A DNA stretch of 64,000 nt from Halobacteriales archaeon QH_7_66_36 (lineage in GTDB: Archaea; Halobacteriota; Halobacteria; Halobacteriales; Haloarculaceae), in NCBI GenBank assembly GCA_003021175.1, contig PXQV01000006.1:47357-111356 (forward strand), read 5' to 3'. Below the pieces are notes generated by a model, which saw only the letters and a list, made by a program, of their open reading frames with translations, was not told the origin of the DNA and did no database searches. The position numbers and the translations under genes are program-made. Positions 11,426-22,262 of this stretch are shown here, in pieces; the stretch's first letter is position 1, and each line of letters opens with the position of its first letter.

Positions 11426-13063
11426 GTGAGCACCGACGCCGAGACGGACGCGTTCGACCGGGTGTGCGAGACGCTGGCCGAGCGGATTCTCGACGGCGAA
11501 ATCGACGAAGACGGCGTCGAATCGGCCAAGCTCGACGCCTGCTCGGAACACGGCGCGGCGAAGGTGCCGAAACACGCCGACATTCTCGACGCCGCGCCCG
11601 ACGGCCGCCGCGAGGAACTGGAGGCGGTGCTCCAGCGCAAGCCCGTCCGCACGGCGTCGGGCGTCTCGCCGGTCGCCGTGATGACCTCGCCACACACCTG
11701 TCCGCACGGGAAGTGTCTCTACTGTCCCGGCGGTCCCGCCAGCGAGTTCGACTCCTCGCAGAGCTACACCGGCCACGAACCCGCTGCCGCGCGCGGTGTC
11801 CAGAACGACTACGACCCGTACGGGCAGGTGACGCTCCGTCTGAACCAGCTCCGACAGATCGGCCACCCGGTCGACAAGGTGGAACTCATCGTGATGGGCG
11901 GCACGATGACCGCACGGAGCCACGACTATCAGGAGTGGTTCGTGAAGCGGTGTCTACAGGCGATGAACGAGTTCGATCCCGACGCGGAGCCGACGCCCGC
12001 CGAAGACGAGTCGTTCGCCGAGGAGTCGTATCCGTTCCGCTACGTCGAGGACGTGATCGCCGAAAACGAGACGGCCACGGTACGGAACATCGGCACCACC
12101 TTCGAGACGAAGCCGGACTGGTGTGACCCGGAGCAGATCGACCGGATGCTCCGGCTCGGCGGGACGAAAGTCGAGGTGGGCGTCCAGACGACCTACGAGC
12201 GGGTCAATCGGGAGATGCACCGCGGCCACGGGGTCCAGGCGAGCATCGACGCCAACCGCCGGCTCCGAGACGCGGGCTTCAAAGTCGGCTTCCACATGAT
12301 GCCCGGCCAGCCCGGCATGTCGAAGGAGATGTGTCTGGCGGACTTCCGGCGCATCTTCGAGCGCGAGGCGTGGAAGCCCGACTACCTGAAGATATACCCG
12401 ACGCTCGTCGTCCGCGACACCCTGACGTACGACATGTGGCGGCGCGGCGAGTACGAGCCGCTCGACAACGAGGAGGCGGCCGAACTCGTCGCGGAGATAA
12501 AGTCGATGGTGCCCCGCTACACCCGGCTCCAGCGCGTCCAGCGTGACATCCCCGCCGACCACATCGACGCGGGCGTCTGGAAGTCGAACCTCCGACAGCT
12601 CGCGTGGCAGGAGATGGAGCAACACGGCTGGACCTGCGAGTGTATCCGCTGTCGCGAGGCCGGCATGAACGACGACGAGCCGGAAAACGTCGAACTCCGC
12701 GTCGACACGTACCGCGCCGGCGGCGGGACGGAACAGTTCATCTCTATCGAGGACTTCGAGAAGGATCTGCTCGTCGGCTTCTGTCGGCTCCGGTTCCCGA
12801 ACGACCCGACGCGCCGCGAGTTGCGCGACGCGGCCGTCGTCCGTGAACTCCACGTGTACGGCAGCGAGGTCGGCGTGGGACAGGCGGGCGACGGCCACCA
12901 GCACCGGGGCCACGGCCGCCGGCTCCTCGGGAAGGCCGAGGAACTGGCGCGCGAGGCGGGCTACGGTAAGCTCGCGGTCATCTCCGGTATCGGCGTCCGC
13001 CAGTACTACCGCGAGAAGCTCGGCTACCATCAGGACGGCCCGTACGTCTCGACGCGACTCTGA
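11426..13063 (+). CDS. Elp3 family tRNA uridine(34) acetyltransferase (radical SAM + GNAT)
   Basis: GTG start 11426; SPHTCPHGKCLYCPGGP radical SAM motif; C-terminal GHQHRGHGRRLLGKAEELA acetyl-CoA motif. Confidence 0.93.
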   Translation: MSTDAETDAFDRVCETLAERILDGEIDEDGVESAKLDACSEHGAAKVPKHADILDAAPDGRREELEAVLQRKPVRTASGVSPVAVMTSPHTCPHGKCLYCPGGPASEFDSSQSYTGHEPAAARGVQNDYDPYGQVTLRLNQLRQIGHPVDKVELIVMGGTMTARSHDYQEWFVKRCLQAMNEFDPDAEPTPAEDESFAEESYPFRYVEDVIAENETATVRNIGTTFETKPDWCDPEQIDRMLRLGGTKVEVGVQTTYERVNREMHRGHGVQASIDANRRLRDAGFKVGFHMMPGQPGMSKEMCLADFRRIFEREAWKPDYLKIYPTLVVRDTLTYDMWRRGEYEPLDNEEAAELVAEIKSMVPRYTRLQRVQRDIPADHIDAGVWKSNLRQLAWQEMEQHGWTCECIRCREAGMNDDEPENVELRVDTYRAGGGTEQFISIEDFEKDLLVGFCRLRFPNDPTRRELRDAAVVRELHVYGSEVGVGQAGDGHQHRGHGRRLLGKAEELAREAGYGKLAVISGIGVRQYYREKLGYHQDGPYVSTRL

Positions 13064-13102
13064 ATCCGTGCGCTCATCTCTCTCGGCCCGGAATCGCGGC
13101 CA

Positions 13103-13729
13103 ATGTCAGTCCCGTCGCTCACCGTCGGCATCGCCGGGGGGACCGGTGCCGGCAAGACGACCATCGCCCGCGAAATAACCGCGGGCGTCGACTCCGTCAC
13201 CCTCGTCCCGCTCGACAACTACTACGCGGAGTCGGACCTGCCGATGGCCGAACGCGATGAGATCAACTACGACCACCCGGACGCGTTCGACTGGGAACTG
13301 CTCCGCGACCATCTGGTCGAGCTGTGCGAAGGCCGTGCGGTGGAGATGCCGGCGTACGATTTCGCCGTTCACGACCGAGCGGACGAGACGACGACCGTCG
13401 AGCCGGGCGAGGTGGTGGTCGTCGAGGGGATTCTCACGCTCCACGACCCGACGGTGCGCGAGATGCTCGACCTGAAGCTCTACGTCGAGACGGACGCCGA
13501 CGTGCGCATCGTCCGACGCATCCGTCGGGACGTGACAGAGCGGGACCGCGACCTAGAGGACGTCGTCTCACAGTACCTCTCGACGGTGAAGCCGATGCAC
13601 GAACAGTTCGTCGCCCCGACGAAACGCGAGGCGGACCTCACCGTTCCGGGAGAAGCAAACGACACCGCCGTGGACCTGCTCCGCGAGCGAGTCCGAGGGG
13701 TCGTCGCGAGCGGCGAGCGCCCGCGTTAG
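13103..13729 (+). CDS. udk: uridine kinase
   Basis: GIAGGTGAGKTTIARE P-loop, LDNYY, NYDHPDAFDW. Confidence 0.88.
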   Translation: MSVPSLTVGIAGGTGAGKTTIAREITAGVDSVTLVPLDNYYAESDLPMAERDEINYDHPDAFDWELLRDHLVELCEGRAVEMPAYDFAVHDRADETTTVEPGEVVVVEGILTLHDPTVREMLDLKLYVETDADVRIVRRIRRDVTERDRDLEDVVSQYLSTVKPMHEQFVAPTKREADLTVPGEANDTAVDLLRERVRGVVASGERPR

Positions 13730-14040
13730 GCCGACCGCCGCTCGCCGATCGTCGGGTTGTACTGCCAGTGTGGCGAATTCCGCAGGCCGTCACCGACCGC
13801 CTGGTGGAAGTCGAGGATGTCGTCGAACTCCGCTTCGTCGACGTACTCGAACGCCTCTTCGATGGAGACGACGGTTTCGTGGTCCATCCGGACGGGGTGG
13901 TCGCCGTACTCGTCGACGAACGCATCCTTGTCGAGCGGGAACGACTCCTCCTCGTCTACCTTCTTCACGATGACGGCGTGCCCGAACTTGCGCATCCCCT
14001 CACTTCCTTTCTCGCCGTCGGGATCGTGCGGCCAGTCCAT
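13726..14040 (-). CDS. haloarchaeal conserved hypothetical (DUF5785-like)
   Basis: MDWPHDPDGEKGSEGMRKFGHAVIVKKVDEEESFPLDKDAFV...; start at internal Met 14040. Confidence 0.75.
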   Translation of the reverse strand: MDWPHDPDGEKGSEGMRKFGHAVIVKKVDEEESFPLDKDAFVDEYGDHPVRMDHETVVSIEEAFEYVDEAEFDDILDFHQAVGDGLRNSPHWQYNPTIGERRSA

Positions 14041-14138
14041 ACCCGTGGTCGGGCCAGCGCGCGCAAAAGCGTTTCCGACTCCCGTCGCTCCTCGACGGGT
14101 ATCAGTTCCGTTTTCCCGACTCCGCCGCTGTATCACGT

Positions 14139-14879
14139 ATGGACGTGACCCTGCTGACTGTCGGCGACGAGGTGCTCGCGGGCGACACCGTGAACACGAA
14201 CGCGGCGTGGCTCGCCGAGGAGATAACCGGGCGCGGCGCGACGGTTCGCCGCATCCTCACCGTGCCGGACGACCACGAGACCATCGCCGACTGGGTCGCG
14301 CGCTTTGTCGCCGACTACGACGCGGTCGTCGTCACGGGCGGGCTCGGCGGGACGCCCGACGACGTGACGATGGCCGCCGTCGCGGACGGACTCGACCGCG
14401 ACCTCGTCACCTTCGAGGACGTTCACGAGGGCCTCGTCGCGAAGGCCGAGGCGTTCCGCGACGAGAACCCGGATCTCGCCGAGGAGTACGAGTTCGATCT
14501 GGACTTCATCGCCGCCGCACGACTCCCCGAGGACGCGCGGCCGCTCGTCACCGACGCCGGATGGTCCCCCGGCTGTGCTGTCGACGGCGTCTACGTCCTC
14601 CCCGGCATCCCCGAGGAGATGCGGGCCATGTTCGACCTCGTCGCCGACGAGTTCGACGGCGAGGTCGTCTCCCGGACGCTGTACACGCCGACTCCCGAGG
14701 GCGCGATGGGTGACGCGCTCACCGAGATCCGCGACGAGTTCGCCGCTGACGTGGGCAGCTACCCCGCCGACCCGGAGACGCCGAATCGACTGAAGGTGAC
14801 TGGGACGGACGCCGACGAGGTGGCCCGCGCAGCCGACTGGCTCCGCGAGCAGGTGGAGACGGTTCCAGAACCCGAATGA
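14139..14879 (+). CDS. competence/damage-inducible protein A (CinA-like, molybdopterin-binding fold)
   Basis: MDVTLLTVGDEVLAGDTVNTNAAWLAEEI..., VVVTGGLGGTPDDVT. Confidence 0.9.
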   Translation: MDVTLLTVGDEVLAGDTVNTNAAWLAEEITGRGATVRRILTVPDDHETIADWVARFVADYDAVVVTGGLGGTPDDVTMAAVADGLDRDLVTFEDVHEGLVAKAEAFRDENPDLAEEYEFDLDFIAAARLPEDARPLVTDAGWSPGCAVDGVYVLPGIPEEMRAMFDLVADEFDGEVVSRTLYTPTPEGAMGDALTEIRDEFAADVGSYPADPETPNRLKVTGTDADEVARAADWLREQVETVPEPE

Positions 14880-14909
14880 CAGTCGCTCCCGTCGGTCGCG
14901 GCAGTACAT

Positions 14910-14993
14910 CGGTGGGACTGGGATTCGAACCCAGGAACCCTGACGGGTACCGGTTTTCAAGACCGGCGCAATCGGCCACTCTGCCATCCCACC
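14910..14993 (-). tRNA. tRNA-Ser (anticodon UGA)
   Basis: rc GGTGGGATGGCAGAGTGGCCGATTGCGCCGGTCTTGAAAACCGGTACCCGTCAGGG...GGTTCGAATCCCAGTCCCACC; long variable arm; anticodon TGA; discriminator G. Confidence 0.95.
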
Positions 14994-15033
14994 GCGTTCG
15001 TTGGTAACTCGGGACGGGGCTTTCGTCTTTCGG

Positions 15034-15774
15034 TTATCGCGAGACGGTGTAGCCGTCTGCGGTCGGTTCGACGACGAGGTCGAGATCGTCGAGCACGTCG
15101 GCCGTGTACTTCGGGACGATGCGGTCGGCGCGTCGTCGCGTCCGTATCGACACGAGCGCGTCCGCGAGGTCGGTCGTCGTCTCGATCACCGGGCGGTAGG
15201 GGAGGAAGTCCGTTTCCAGTCCGGCGTCGAGCGCGCGGTCGGTGAGCGTCCGGACGGCGGGGTCGGTGAACGCGGCCTCGAAGTCGACCGGCTCGCGGAA
15301 GCCGGCGTAGTAGACGCGACCGTCGGTCGTCGGCCCGAGGACGACCTCGCTCCGGCGGAGTTTCATCGCGGCCTCGTCGACCTGCTGGCGGGTGAGGAAC
15401 GCCGCCGCGGGCGTCGTGACGGCGACCGACTGCGCGTCCTCGGACTCGAGGAGGTGCGTGACGGTGTTGCCCGCGCGGCCGGCGAACGTCTCGCCGACCT
15501 GCACCTCGAAGCGAGCGTCCTCGGTGACGGGCGCGACGGCCTTGCGTACCTCGCTCTCGGCGTCGCCGTCGGCGTACTCTGCCGGGAGCGAGTCGTCGGG
15601 GCGATAGTTCACGAGGAGGTCGCCGCCGCTGTCCACCGCCGCGCGGCAGACGTCGCGCGTCGCGGCGACGTACAGTTCCGCACACTGGGTCTCGGTGAGC
15701 GGCGAGCGAGCGGCCAGCCGCGACAGGACGAGGCCGGGACGCGGCGGCGCGACGAGCACGGCGATGGTGGTCAT
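15034..15774 (-). CDS. hypothetical protein, possible glycosyltransferase-like (DUF2064-like) fold
   Basis: MTTIAVLVAPPRPGLVLSRLAARSPLTETQCAELY...; start at internal Met 15774. Confidence 0.7.
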   Translation of the reverse strand: MTTIAVLVAPPRPGLVLSRLAARSPLTETQCAELYVAATRDVCRAAVDSGGDLLVNYRPDDSLPAEYADGDAESEVRKAVAPVTEDARFEVQVGETFAGRAGNTVTHLLESEDAQSVAVTTPAAAFLTRQQVDEAAMKLRRSEVVLGPTTDGRVYYAGFREPVDFEAAFTDPAVRTLTDRALDAGLETDFLPYRPVIETTTDLADALVSIRTRRRADRIVPKYTADVLDDLDLVVEPTADGYTVSR

Positions 15775-15834
15775 ACCGGCACGGACTCGCGGTACTGTCT
15801 TGAGTTTTTTATTTCGGCGGCGCAACGCGCCGGT

Positions 15835-16047
15835 ATGGACGCCGCGAGACCGCTCGTCGGACTGCTCGGTGTCGGTGTCGTCGTGTTCTGCGTCGGCGCG
15901 CTCGTCTCACTCGTCGGGAACACGCTACTCGGGTCGTTCGGGACGGCCGCGGGCGTCGTCGTCCTCCTCGTGACTGGGTCGCTCCTCGCCGCGATTGCTG
16001 TCGGCGCTCGGGGCCGCGAGTGGCTGCGGAACCCCGGCTACTGGTGA
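15835..16047 (+). CDS. small two-TM membrane protein
   Basis: MDAARPLVGLLGVGVVVFCVGALVSLVGNTLLGSFGTAAGVVVLLVTGSLLAAIAVGARGREWLRNPGYW. Confidence 0.65.
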   Translation: MDAARPLVGLLGVGVVVFCVGALVSLVGNTLLGSFGTAAGVVVLLVTGSLLAAIAVGARGREWLRNPGYW

Positions 16048-17271
16048 TCAGTCGTCGAGCGTCTCCGCCTTCGTCTCCGCGTCGTCGGGATCCTCTCGTG
16101 GCGAGGTCGGGTGGTAGTCGGTGTCGTACTCGCCGGGTCGGTCGTCGAGTCGGTCGGGATTGATGCGGCCGTCCAGCAGCATGAAGTCCAGCACCGTGCA
16201 GTAGAGCATGGCTTCGACGACCGGGACGGCCCGCGGCGGGAGCGACGGGTCGTGACGGCCGACGACCTGTGCCTCCTTCTTTTCGCTGCTCTCCCAGTCG
16301 ACCGTCTCCTGTTTCTTCGGAATCGAGGTGGGCGCGTGCCACGTCACCTCGCCGTAGATCGGTTCGCCGGTGGTGATGCCGCCCTGAACCCCTCCGTGGT
16401 CGTTGCCGACTGGGACCGGGTCGCCTTCTTCGCTGACTATCTCGTCGCGCGTGCCGTCGTCGAACTCCCAGTCCTCGTTGCGGTCGATACCCCGAACGGA
16501 GGCCGCTTCGCGACCCAACCCGAACTCGAAGGCCGTCGTCGCCGGGACGGCGAACATCGCCTGTCCGAGACGAGCCGGGAACGAGTCGAACCGCGGCGCA
16601 CCGAGCCCGCGCGGCACGCCCCGCGCCTCGAAGTAGATAGCGCCGCCGATGGAGTCGCCCTCCTGCTGGTACTCGTCGATTGCCTCGCGCATCCGCTCGG
16701 CCGTCTCCGGGTCGGCACACCGGACCTCGTTCTCCTCGCTGTGTTCGAGCAGCTGCTCGAAGGTCACTTCCGGCGCTTCGATGTCGCCGATGCGGTTGAC
16801 GTGCGCCTTGATCTCCACGTCGTGCTCGGACTGGTCGAGGACGGCCTTCGCCACCGCGCCGGCCGCGACCCAGTTCACCGTCTCGCGAGCCGACGACCGA
16901 CCGCCGCCGCCCCAGTTGCGCGTGCCGAACTTCGCGGAGTAGGTGTAGTCGCCGTGGGACGGGCGCGGTGCCGTCACGAACGGTTCGTACTTGCCGGACC
17001 GGGCGTCCTTGTTCTGGATGACCATCCCGATTGGCGTGCCGGTCGTGTACCCCTCTAGCGTCCCGGAGTTGATCGTCACCTCGTCGGGTTCGCCCCGCGA
17101 GGTGGTGATCATCGACTGTCCCGGCTTTCGCCGGTCGAGTTCGCGCTGGATCGTCTCCTCGTCGATCTCGACGCCGGCGGGACAACCAGAGACGGTGACG
17201 CCCATCGCGTCCCCGTGGCTCTCCCCGTACGTGGTGAACTGAAAGAGCCGCCCGAAACGATTGCCGTTCAT
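16048..17271 (-). CDS. aroC: chorismate synthase
   Basis: MNGNRFGRLFQFTTYGESHGDAMGVTVSGCPAGVEID...; GGGGRSSARETVNWVAAGAVAKAVL. Confidence 0.96.
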   Translation of the reverse strand: MNGNRFGRLFQFTTYGESHGDAMGVTVSGCPAGVEIDEETIQRELDRRKPGQSMITTSRGEPDEVTINSGTLEGYTTGTPIGMVIQNKDARSGKYEPFVTAPRPSHGDYTYSAKFGTRNWGGGGRSSARETVNWVAAGAVAKAVLDQSEHDVEIKAHVNRIGDIEAPEVTFEQLLEHSEENEVRCADPETAERMREAIDEYQQEGDSIGGAIYFEARGVPRGLGAPRFDSFPARLGQAMFAVPATTAFEFGLGREAASVRGIDRNEDWEFDDGTRDEIVSEEGDPVPVGNDHGGVQGGITTGEPIYGEVTWHAPTSIPKKQETVDWESSEKKEAQVVGRHDPSLPPRAVPVVEAMLYCTVLDFMLLDGRINPDRLDDRPGEYDTDYHPTSPREDPDDAETKAETLDD

Positions 17272-17450
17272 TACCACGCCGTCGGTGGCGCGGCCATTTG
17301 AACCTTGCAGTCCGGGCGAGGATTCATACCGGATGACCCGACCAACGGCGGTGTGACCTGAGCAGCGCTCCGGTCGGCCAAGACGGGTGTGCGGCACACC
17401 GGCCGGATCAGCCTGCGAGCGCGTGCCGCCTGTTCGCCCACGCTACGCGT

Positions 17451-18731
17451 CTATGCCATGTCCGCGCCGAGCCCTCGGAGCGTGTCGAAGAAGCCAGGAA
17501 ACGACACGTCGACGTGGTCGGCACCACGGATCGTCACGTCGCCGTCCGCGACCAGCCCCGCGACGGCCAGCGACATGATGATCCGGTGGTCGTCGTGCCC
17601 CGCGACGTTCCCGCCCGAGAGCGTCGACTCGTCGCCGTGGACGGTGAGCGTGTCCTGCGTCTCCTCAACCGCCGCACCGAGCGTCGTCAGTTCCTCGGTC
17701 ATCGCGCTGACCCGGTCGGTCTCCTTGTAGCGGACGTGCTCGCAGTTCGTGATCCGGGTCGTTCCGTCGGCGGCAGCCCCGAGCACGGCGACCGTCGGCA
17801 GGAGATCGGGCGTGTCACCCGCGTCGACCTCCACGCCGGACAGCGCCGATTGTGCGACGGTGATCTCGCCGGCCTCCCGGTCCCACGACAGATCTGCGCC
17901 CATCCGGTCGAGAATCTCGACGATGGCGGCGTCACCCTGTGCGCTCGGTCGCGCCCCGCGGACGACCAGCTCGCCGTCCGCCGCGAGCGCGCCGGCCGCG
18001 AGCAGATACGACATCGACGAGAAGTCGCCGGGCACCGCGTACTCGCCGCCGCTCGGCTCGTACGACTGGCTACCGGGCACGCGGAATCCGTCGTCGGTCG
18101 CCTCGGCAGTCACGCCGAAGTCGGCAAGCACTTCGCGCGTGATGTCGACGTACGGTGCGGACTTCAGTTCCGTCGTCAACTCGACCGTGATGCCCTCGTC
18201 AGTCACGGCCCCGGCCATCAGCAGCGCAGTGACGTACTGCGAGGAGACGTCGCCGGGAATCGCAACCGTCCCACCGTCGATACGGTCGCCGACGACGAGC
18301 GGCGCTTGGCCGTTCCGACGCGTCGACTCGGCGCGTCCACCGAGGTCGTCGATGGCAGCGAGGAGCGGTCCCTGCGGCCGCGACCGGAGCGAGTCGTCAC
18401 CGGTGAGCACCGTCAGACCGTCACCGAGCGCCGCAGTCGCGGTCGTCAGTCGCATCGTCGTGCCCGAGTTCGCACAGTCGATCACGTCGGCCGGCGTCTC
18501 CGGCCGCCCGTCGAACCCCTCGACCGCGAACGCGTCCTCGTCGCGCGTCACGTCACCGCCGTACGCTTCCACTGCCAGGGCGGTCGCTCGAGTGTCGGCC
18601 GAATCCAGCGGATTCAACACCCGCGCGTGCTCGGCGTAGCCGGCCGCGAGTAGCGCCCGGTGGGTGTAGCTCTTCGACGGCGGCGCGCGGGCGGTGCCGC
18701 GCACCAGCGACGGCGTGACGGTGACGTTCAT
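17451..18731 (-). CDS. aroA: 3-phosphoshikimate 1-carboxyvinyltransferase
   Basis: [44 protein letters not shown]. Confidence 0.96.
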   Translation of the reverse strand: MNVTVTPSLVRGTARAPPSKSYTHRALLAAGYAEHARVLNPLDSADTRATALAVEAYGGDVTRDEDAFAVEGFDGRPETPADVIDCANSGTTMRLTTATAALGDGLTVLTGDDSLRSRPQGPLLAAIDDLGGRAESTRRNGQAPLVVGDRIDGGTVAIPGDVSSQYVTALLMAGAVTDEGITVELTTELKSAPYVDITREVLADFGVTAEATDDGFRVPGSQSYEPSGGEYAVPGDFSSMSYLLAAGALAADGELVVRGARPSAQGDAAIVEILDRMGADLSWDREAGEITVAQSALSGVEVDAGDTPDLLPTVAVLGAAADGTTRITNCEHVRYKETDRVSAMTEELTTLGAAVEETQDTLTVHGDESTLSGGNVAGHDDHRIIMSLAVAGLVADGDVTIRGADHVDVSFPGFFDTLRGLGADMA

Positions 18732-18829
18732 ACCCGTCGGTCCACGGCCGCGACAATCAGCCTACCGGACGCGGTCAGGCCGCCGCCGCGCTGCGGTAGG
18801 CATTTATTCAGTCCACTCCGACGGCGGGT

Positions 18830-20002
18830 ATGGACCCCGACTTCTCGCAGCTCGACGCGTATCTCGCGGAGAACGGTCTCGACGGGTATCTCGTGCAGGC
18901 CGACGAATCGGACGCGAACCAGCGGTATCTCTCCGGTTTCACCGCCCCCGACCCGTTCACGACGCTGTACGACGGCGAGGTACACCTCCTCGTCAGTCCG
19001 CTGGAGTACGGTCGCGCCGAGCGCGAGGCGCGCGCGGCGACCGTCGAGCGCGGCGAAGACTACGACTCCACCGCGAAAACCGAAGAGTACGGCGACGTTG
19101 AGGGGAGCCACCGGACGCTGGCAGCGTTCTGTCGCGAGTACGGCGCCGAGTCGGTCGGCGTGCCCGAGTCGTTCCCCGCCGGCACCGCCGACGGGCTCCG
19201 CGAGCAGGGAATGGACGTGACCGCCGACCACGAGGGGATAATCGAGCACATCCGCGCGGCCAAACACGAGGCGGAGATCGAACACATGCGCGCCGCGCAG
19301 GCGGCGAACGAACGCGCGATGGCGGCTGCCGAGGAACTGCTCCGCGCGGCTGACATTGCTGACGACGGCACTCTCGTCCGCGACGGCGAGCCGCTCACCA
19401 GCGAGCGCGTCAAGGAGGAAATAGAGGTGTCGCTGCTCCGGGAGGGGTACGCGCTCGACACGACCATCGTCGCCTGCGGTGCCGATGCCGCCGATCCCCA
19501 CGACCGAGGCTCCGGGCCGCTGCGCGCGGACGAGCCGATAATCGTCGACATCTTCCCTCGGTCGAAGGAGACGGGCTACTACGCGGACATGACGCGCACC
19601 TTCCTGAAGGGCGAGCCGAGCGACACGATCCGAGAGTGGTACGACCTCACGCAGGAGGCGAAGGAGGCCGCGTTCGACGTGCTGGAGGCGGGCGTCTCGG
19701 GGAGCGAGGTCCACGATGCCGTTTGTGACGTGTACGCGGACGCCGAGATGGACACGCTGCGCGACGACCCGGAGGCGGAGACGGGCTTCATCCACTCGAC
19801 GGGCCACGGGGTCGGGCTCGACATCCACGAGTATCCGCGCGTGTCGGCGACGGAGAACGAACTCGAAGCGGGAATGGTCGTCACCATCGAACCGGGGCTG
19901 TACGACCCTGCGGTCGGCGGCGTCCGCATCGAAGACATCGTCGTCGTCCGCGAGGGCGGCTACGAGAACTACACCGACTACGAGGAGTCGCTGGTCGTCT
20001 GA
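18830..20002 (+). CDS. M24 family Xaa-Pro dipeptidase/aminopeptidase
   Basis: Metal ligands in IIVDIFPRSKETGYYADMTRTF, HSTGHGVGLDIHEYP, GMVVTIEPGLY. Confidence 0.93.
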   Translation: MDPDFSQLDAYLAENGLDGYLVQADESDANQRYLSGFTAPDPFTTLYDGEVHLLVSPLEYGRAEREARAATVERGEDYDSTAKTEEYGDVEGSHRTLAAFCREYGAESVGVPESFPAGTADGLREQGMDVTADHEGIIEHIRAAKHEAEIEHMRAAQAANERAMAAAEELLRAADIADDGTLVRDGEPLTSERVKEEIEVSLLREGYALDTTIVACGADAADPHDRGSGPLRADEPIIVDIFPRSKETGYYADMTRTFLKGEPSDTIREWYDLTQEAKEAAFDVLEAGVSGSEVHDAVCDVYADAEMDTLRDDPEAETGFIHSTGHGVGLDIHEYPRVSATENELEAGMVVTIEPGLYDPAVGGVRIEDIVVVREGGYENYTDYEESLVV

Positions 20003-20110
20003 GCGGGCGAGCGTCGCGAGCCTGCACCTGAGCGAGCGGGAGAGAGCGTCGTGACCGACAACGCGAGCCCGAACGAACCCCTTTTGCGGACCGGCAGACA
20101 ACGCCGTCGC

Positions 20111-20833
20111 ATGAGAGTGCTCGTCGTCGGGAGCGGGACGATGGGGCGGTGGCTCGCCGGCGTGTTCGACGACGCCGGCCACGCGGTCGCGGTCGCCGAC
20201 GCGGACGCGGAGCGAGCGAGTAGCCTCGCCGCCGACCTCGGCGTCGAGACGGACGACGGGGACCGGTACGACCTGCTCGCGCTCGCGGTGCCGATGTCGG
20301 CCGTCGCGGACGCGACCGCCGCCTACGCCGGTCGCGGGGACGCCGTCGTCGACGTAGTGGGTGAGATGCGCGACACCGTTGCGGCGGTCCGCGAGGCGTG
20401 TCCCGACGCGGCGCGCGTCTCGACGCATCCGCTGTTCGCACCCGACAACGCCCCCGGTACCGTCGCAGTCGTCCGGGACGCGCCCGACGACCGAACCGAG
20501 GCTGCGCTCGATGCCATCGCCGCGGCCGGCAACGACCTCTACGAGACGACGGTCGACGGACACGACCGCGCGATGGAGACGGTACAGGCCAAGACGCACG
20601 CCGCGGTCGTCGCCTACGCGATCGCCGCCGAGGATGTTCCGGAGCCGTTCCACACGCCGGTTTCGGGGCCGCTGTCGGACCTCGTCAAGCGAGTGACGAC
20701 CGGCGAACCGGACGTGTACGCCGAGATTCAGGAGCGGTTCGACGGCGCGGACGAACTCGCGGCCGCCGCGAAGCGCGTGGCCGAGGCCGACGCCGAGACG
20801 TTCGCCGAACTGGTCGAGGAGGCCGGACGGTGA
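20111..20833 (+). CDS. prephenate dehydrogenase-like protein
   Basis: MRVLVVGSGTMGRWLAGVFDDAGHAV Rossmann; VSTHPLFAP; start at internal Met 20111. Confidence 0.85.
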   Translation: MRVLVVGSGTMGRWLAGVFDDAGHAVAVADADAERASSLAADLGVETDDGDRYDLLALAVPMSAVADATAAYAGRGDAVVDVVGEMRDTVAAVREACPDAARVSTHPLFAPDNAPGTVAVVRDAPDDRTEAALDAIAAAGNDLYETTVDGHDRAMETVQAKTHAAVVAYAIAAEDVPEPFHTPVSGPLSDLVKRVTTGEPDVYAEIQERFDGADELAAAAKRVAEADAETFAELVEEAGR

Positions 20834-22227
20834 CCGACGCACAGCGACAGTCGGTCGTCGACAACGCCCGGTATCTGCGCGGGGTCCGCCCCGTCGACCC
20901 GGAAGAGATTTGGGAGTACGTCGACGGACGGCCACACCCGGCGGTCGTCCGACAGATACTCCGCGAGGAGGCCGTCGACCTCGGGATTCGGGAGCGCGCA
21001 GACGGCACCTTCGTTCCGGTGAAGGAGGGACCGGTCACCGTCGACTTCGACGGCGTCGACCAGTTTCCGGCACGGTGCGCCGAGCGCGTCGAGGATCTGC
21101 TCGTCGACGAGTACGGCCCCGACTGGCCGAGTAGTGCCGCCGGCGACGCGCTCCGGGCGACCATCCGCGAGCTGAAAGCCGACTACTTCGCCGGCGCGAG
21201 CGTCGAGTACGGCGACGCGACGGCGCTCGCGTACGCCATCTACCATCTCCCGGATAACTACGCCGTCGTCCAGTACGTCCTCGCGCGACTCGCCCGTCGG
21301 AACCTCGTCCCGAAGCAGTTGCGCGTGCTCGATGTCGGTGCCGGCGTCGGCGGGCCGATGCTCGGGATCCACGACCTACTCCCCGACGAGAGCGTGGTCG
21401 AGTACCACGCCGTCGAGCCGTCGGCCGCCGCAGACGTGTTCGCAGAGTTGGCCGAGGAGACAGGGACGGGCTTCCGGACGAACCTCTACCGCGAGACGGC
21501 CCAAGCCCACGACCCGGACGGCACCTTCGACGTCGTGTTGTTCGCGAACGTGCTCTCGGAACTCGACGACCCACGCGCGGTCGCGGCCGACTACATCGAC
21601 GCGGTCGCTCCCGACGGCTCGTTCGTCGGCATCGCACCGGCCGACCGGGAGGCGGCCATCGGACTGCGGGCGGTCGAGCGCGCGCTGGAGGCCGACGGCT
21701 ACGGTGTCTGGGGGCCGCAGGTGCGACTGTGGCCCGACTGCCGCCCGGACGACCGCGGATGGAGCTTCGACGTGCAGCCGGATCTCGCGGTGCCGGCGTT
21801 CCAGCGCGCGCTCGACGACCCTGCCGGCGGGAACGGAGAGTTCCGCAACGTCGACGTTCAGTACGCGTTCGGCGTGCTCCGACGCGACGACGCGCAGATG
21901 GTCGCGATAGAGCCGGACCCCTCGCGGTTCGCGCGCTTCGCCGACAGCGAGGACCACGTCTCCAAGCGCGTCGACTGTCTCGCGCTGAAGCTCTCGGCCG
22001 ACCTCGCCGACGACGGCAACCCGCTGTACAAGATGAGCGACGGCTCCGAGGCCGTCGACCACTACGCCGTCCTCACGCGCGAATCGGCGCTCAACGCCGA
22101 CCTCGCCCGCGCCGACTACGGCGACCCGCTCGCCTTCGAGAACGCCCTCGTGTTGTGGAACGACGACGAGGCGTCGTACAATCTGGTCGTCGACGACGAG
22201 ACGGTCGTCGACCGGGTGGCCGGGTAG
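20830..22227 (+). CDS. small ribosomal subunit Rsm22 family methyltransferase-like protein
   Basis: GTG start overlapping upstream stop; LRVLDVGAGVGGPMLGI SAM motif; VVLFANVLSELDD. Confidence 0.75.
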   Translation: MTDAQRQSVVDNARYLRGVRPVDPEEIWEYVDGRPHPAVVRQILREEAVDLGIRERADGTFVPVKEGPVTVDFDGVDQFPARCAERVEDLLVDEYGPDWPSSAAGDALRATIRELKADYFAGASVEYGDATALAYAIYHLPDNYAVVQYVLARLARRNLVPKQLRVLDVGAGVGGPMLGIHDLLPDESVVEYHAVEPSAAADVFAELAEETGTGFRTNLYRETAQAHDPDGTFDVVLFANVLSELDDPRAVAADYIDAVAPDGSFVGIAPADREAAIGLRAVERALEADGYGVWGPQVRLWPDCRPDDRGWSFDVQPDLAVPAFQRALDDPAGGNGEFRNVDVQYAFGVLRRDDAQMVAIEPDPSRFARFADSEDHVSKRVDCLALKLSADLADDGNPLYKMSDGSEAVDHYAVLTRESALNADLARADYGDPLAFENALVLWNDDEASYNLVVDDETVVDRVAG

Positions 22228-22262
22228 CCCAACCTTTTCAGCGGCCCATACCTGTCGGTCGT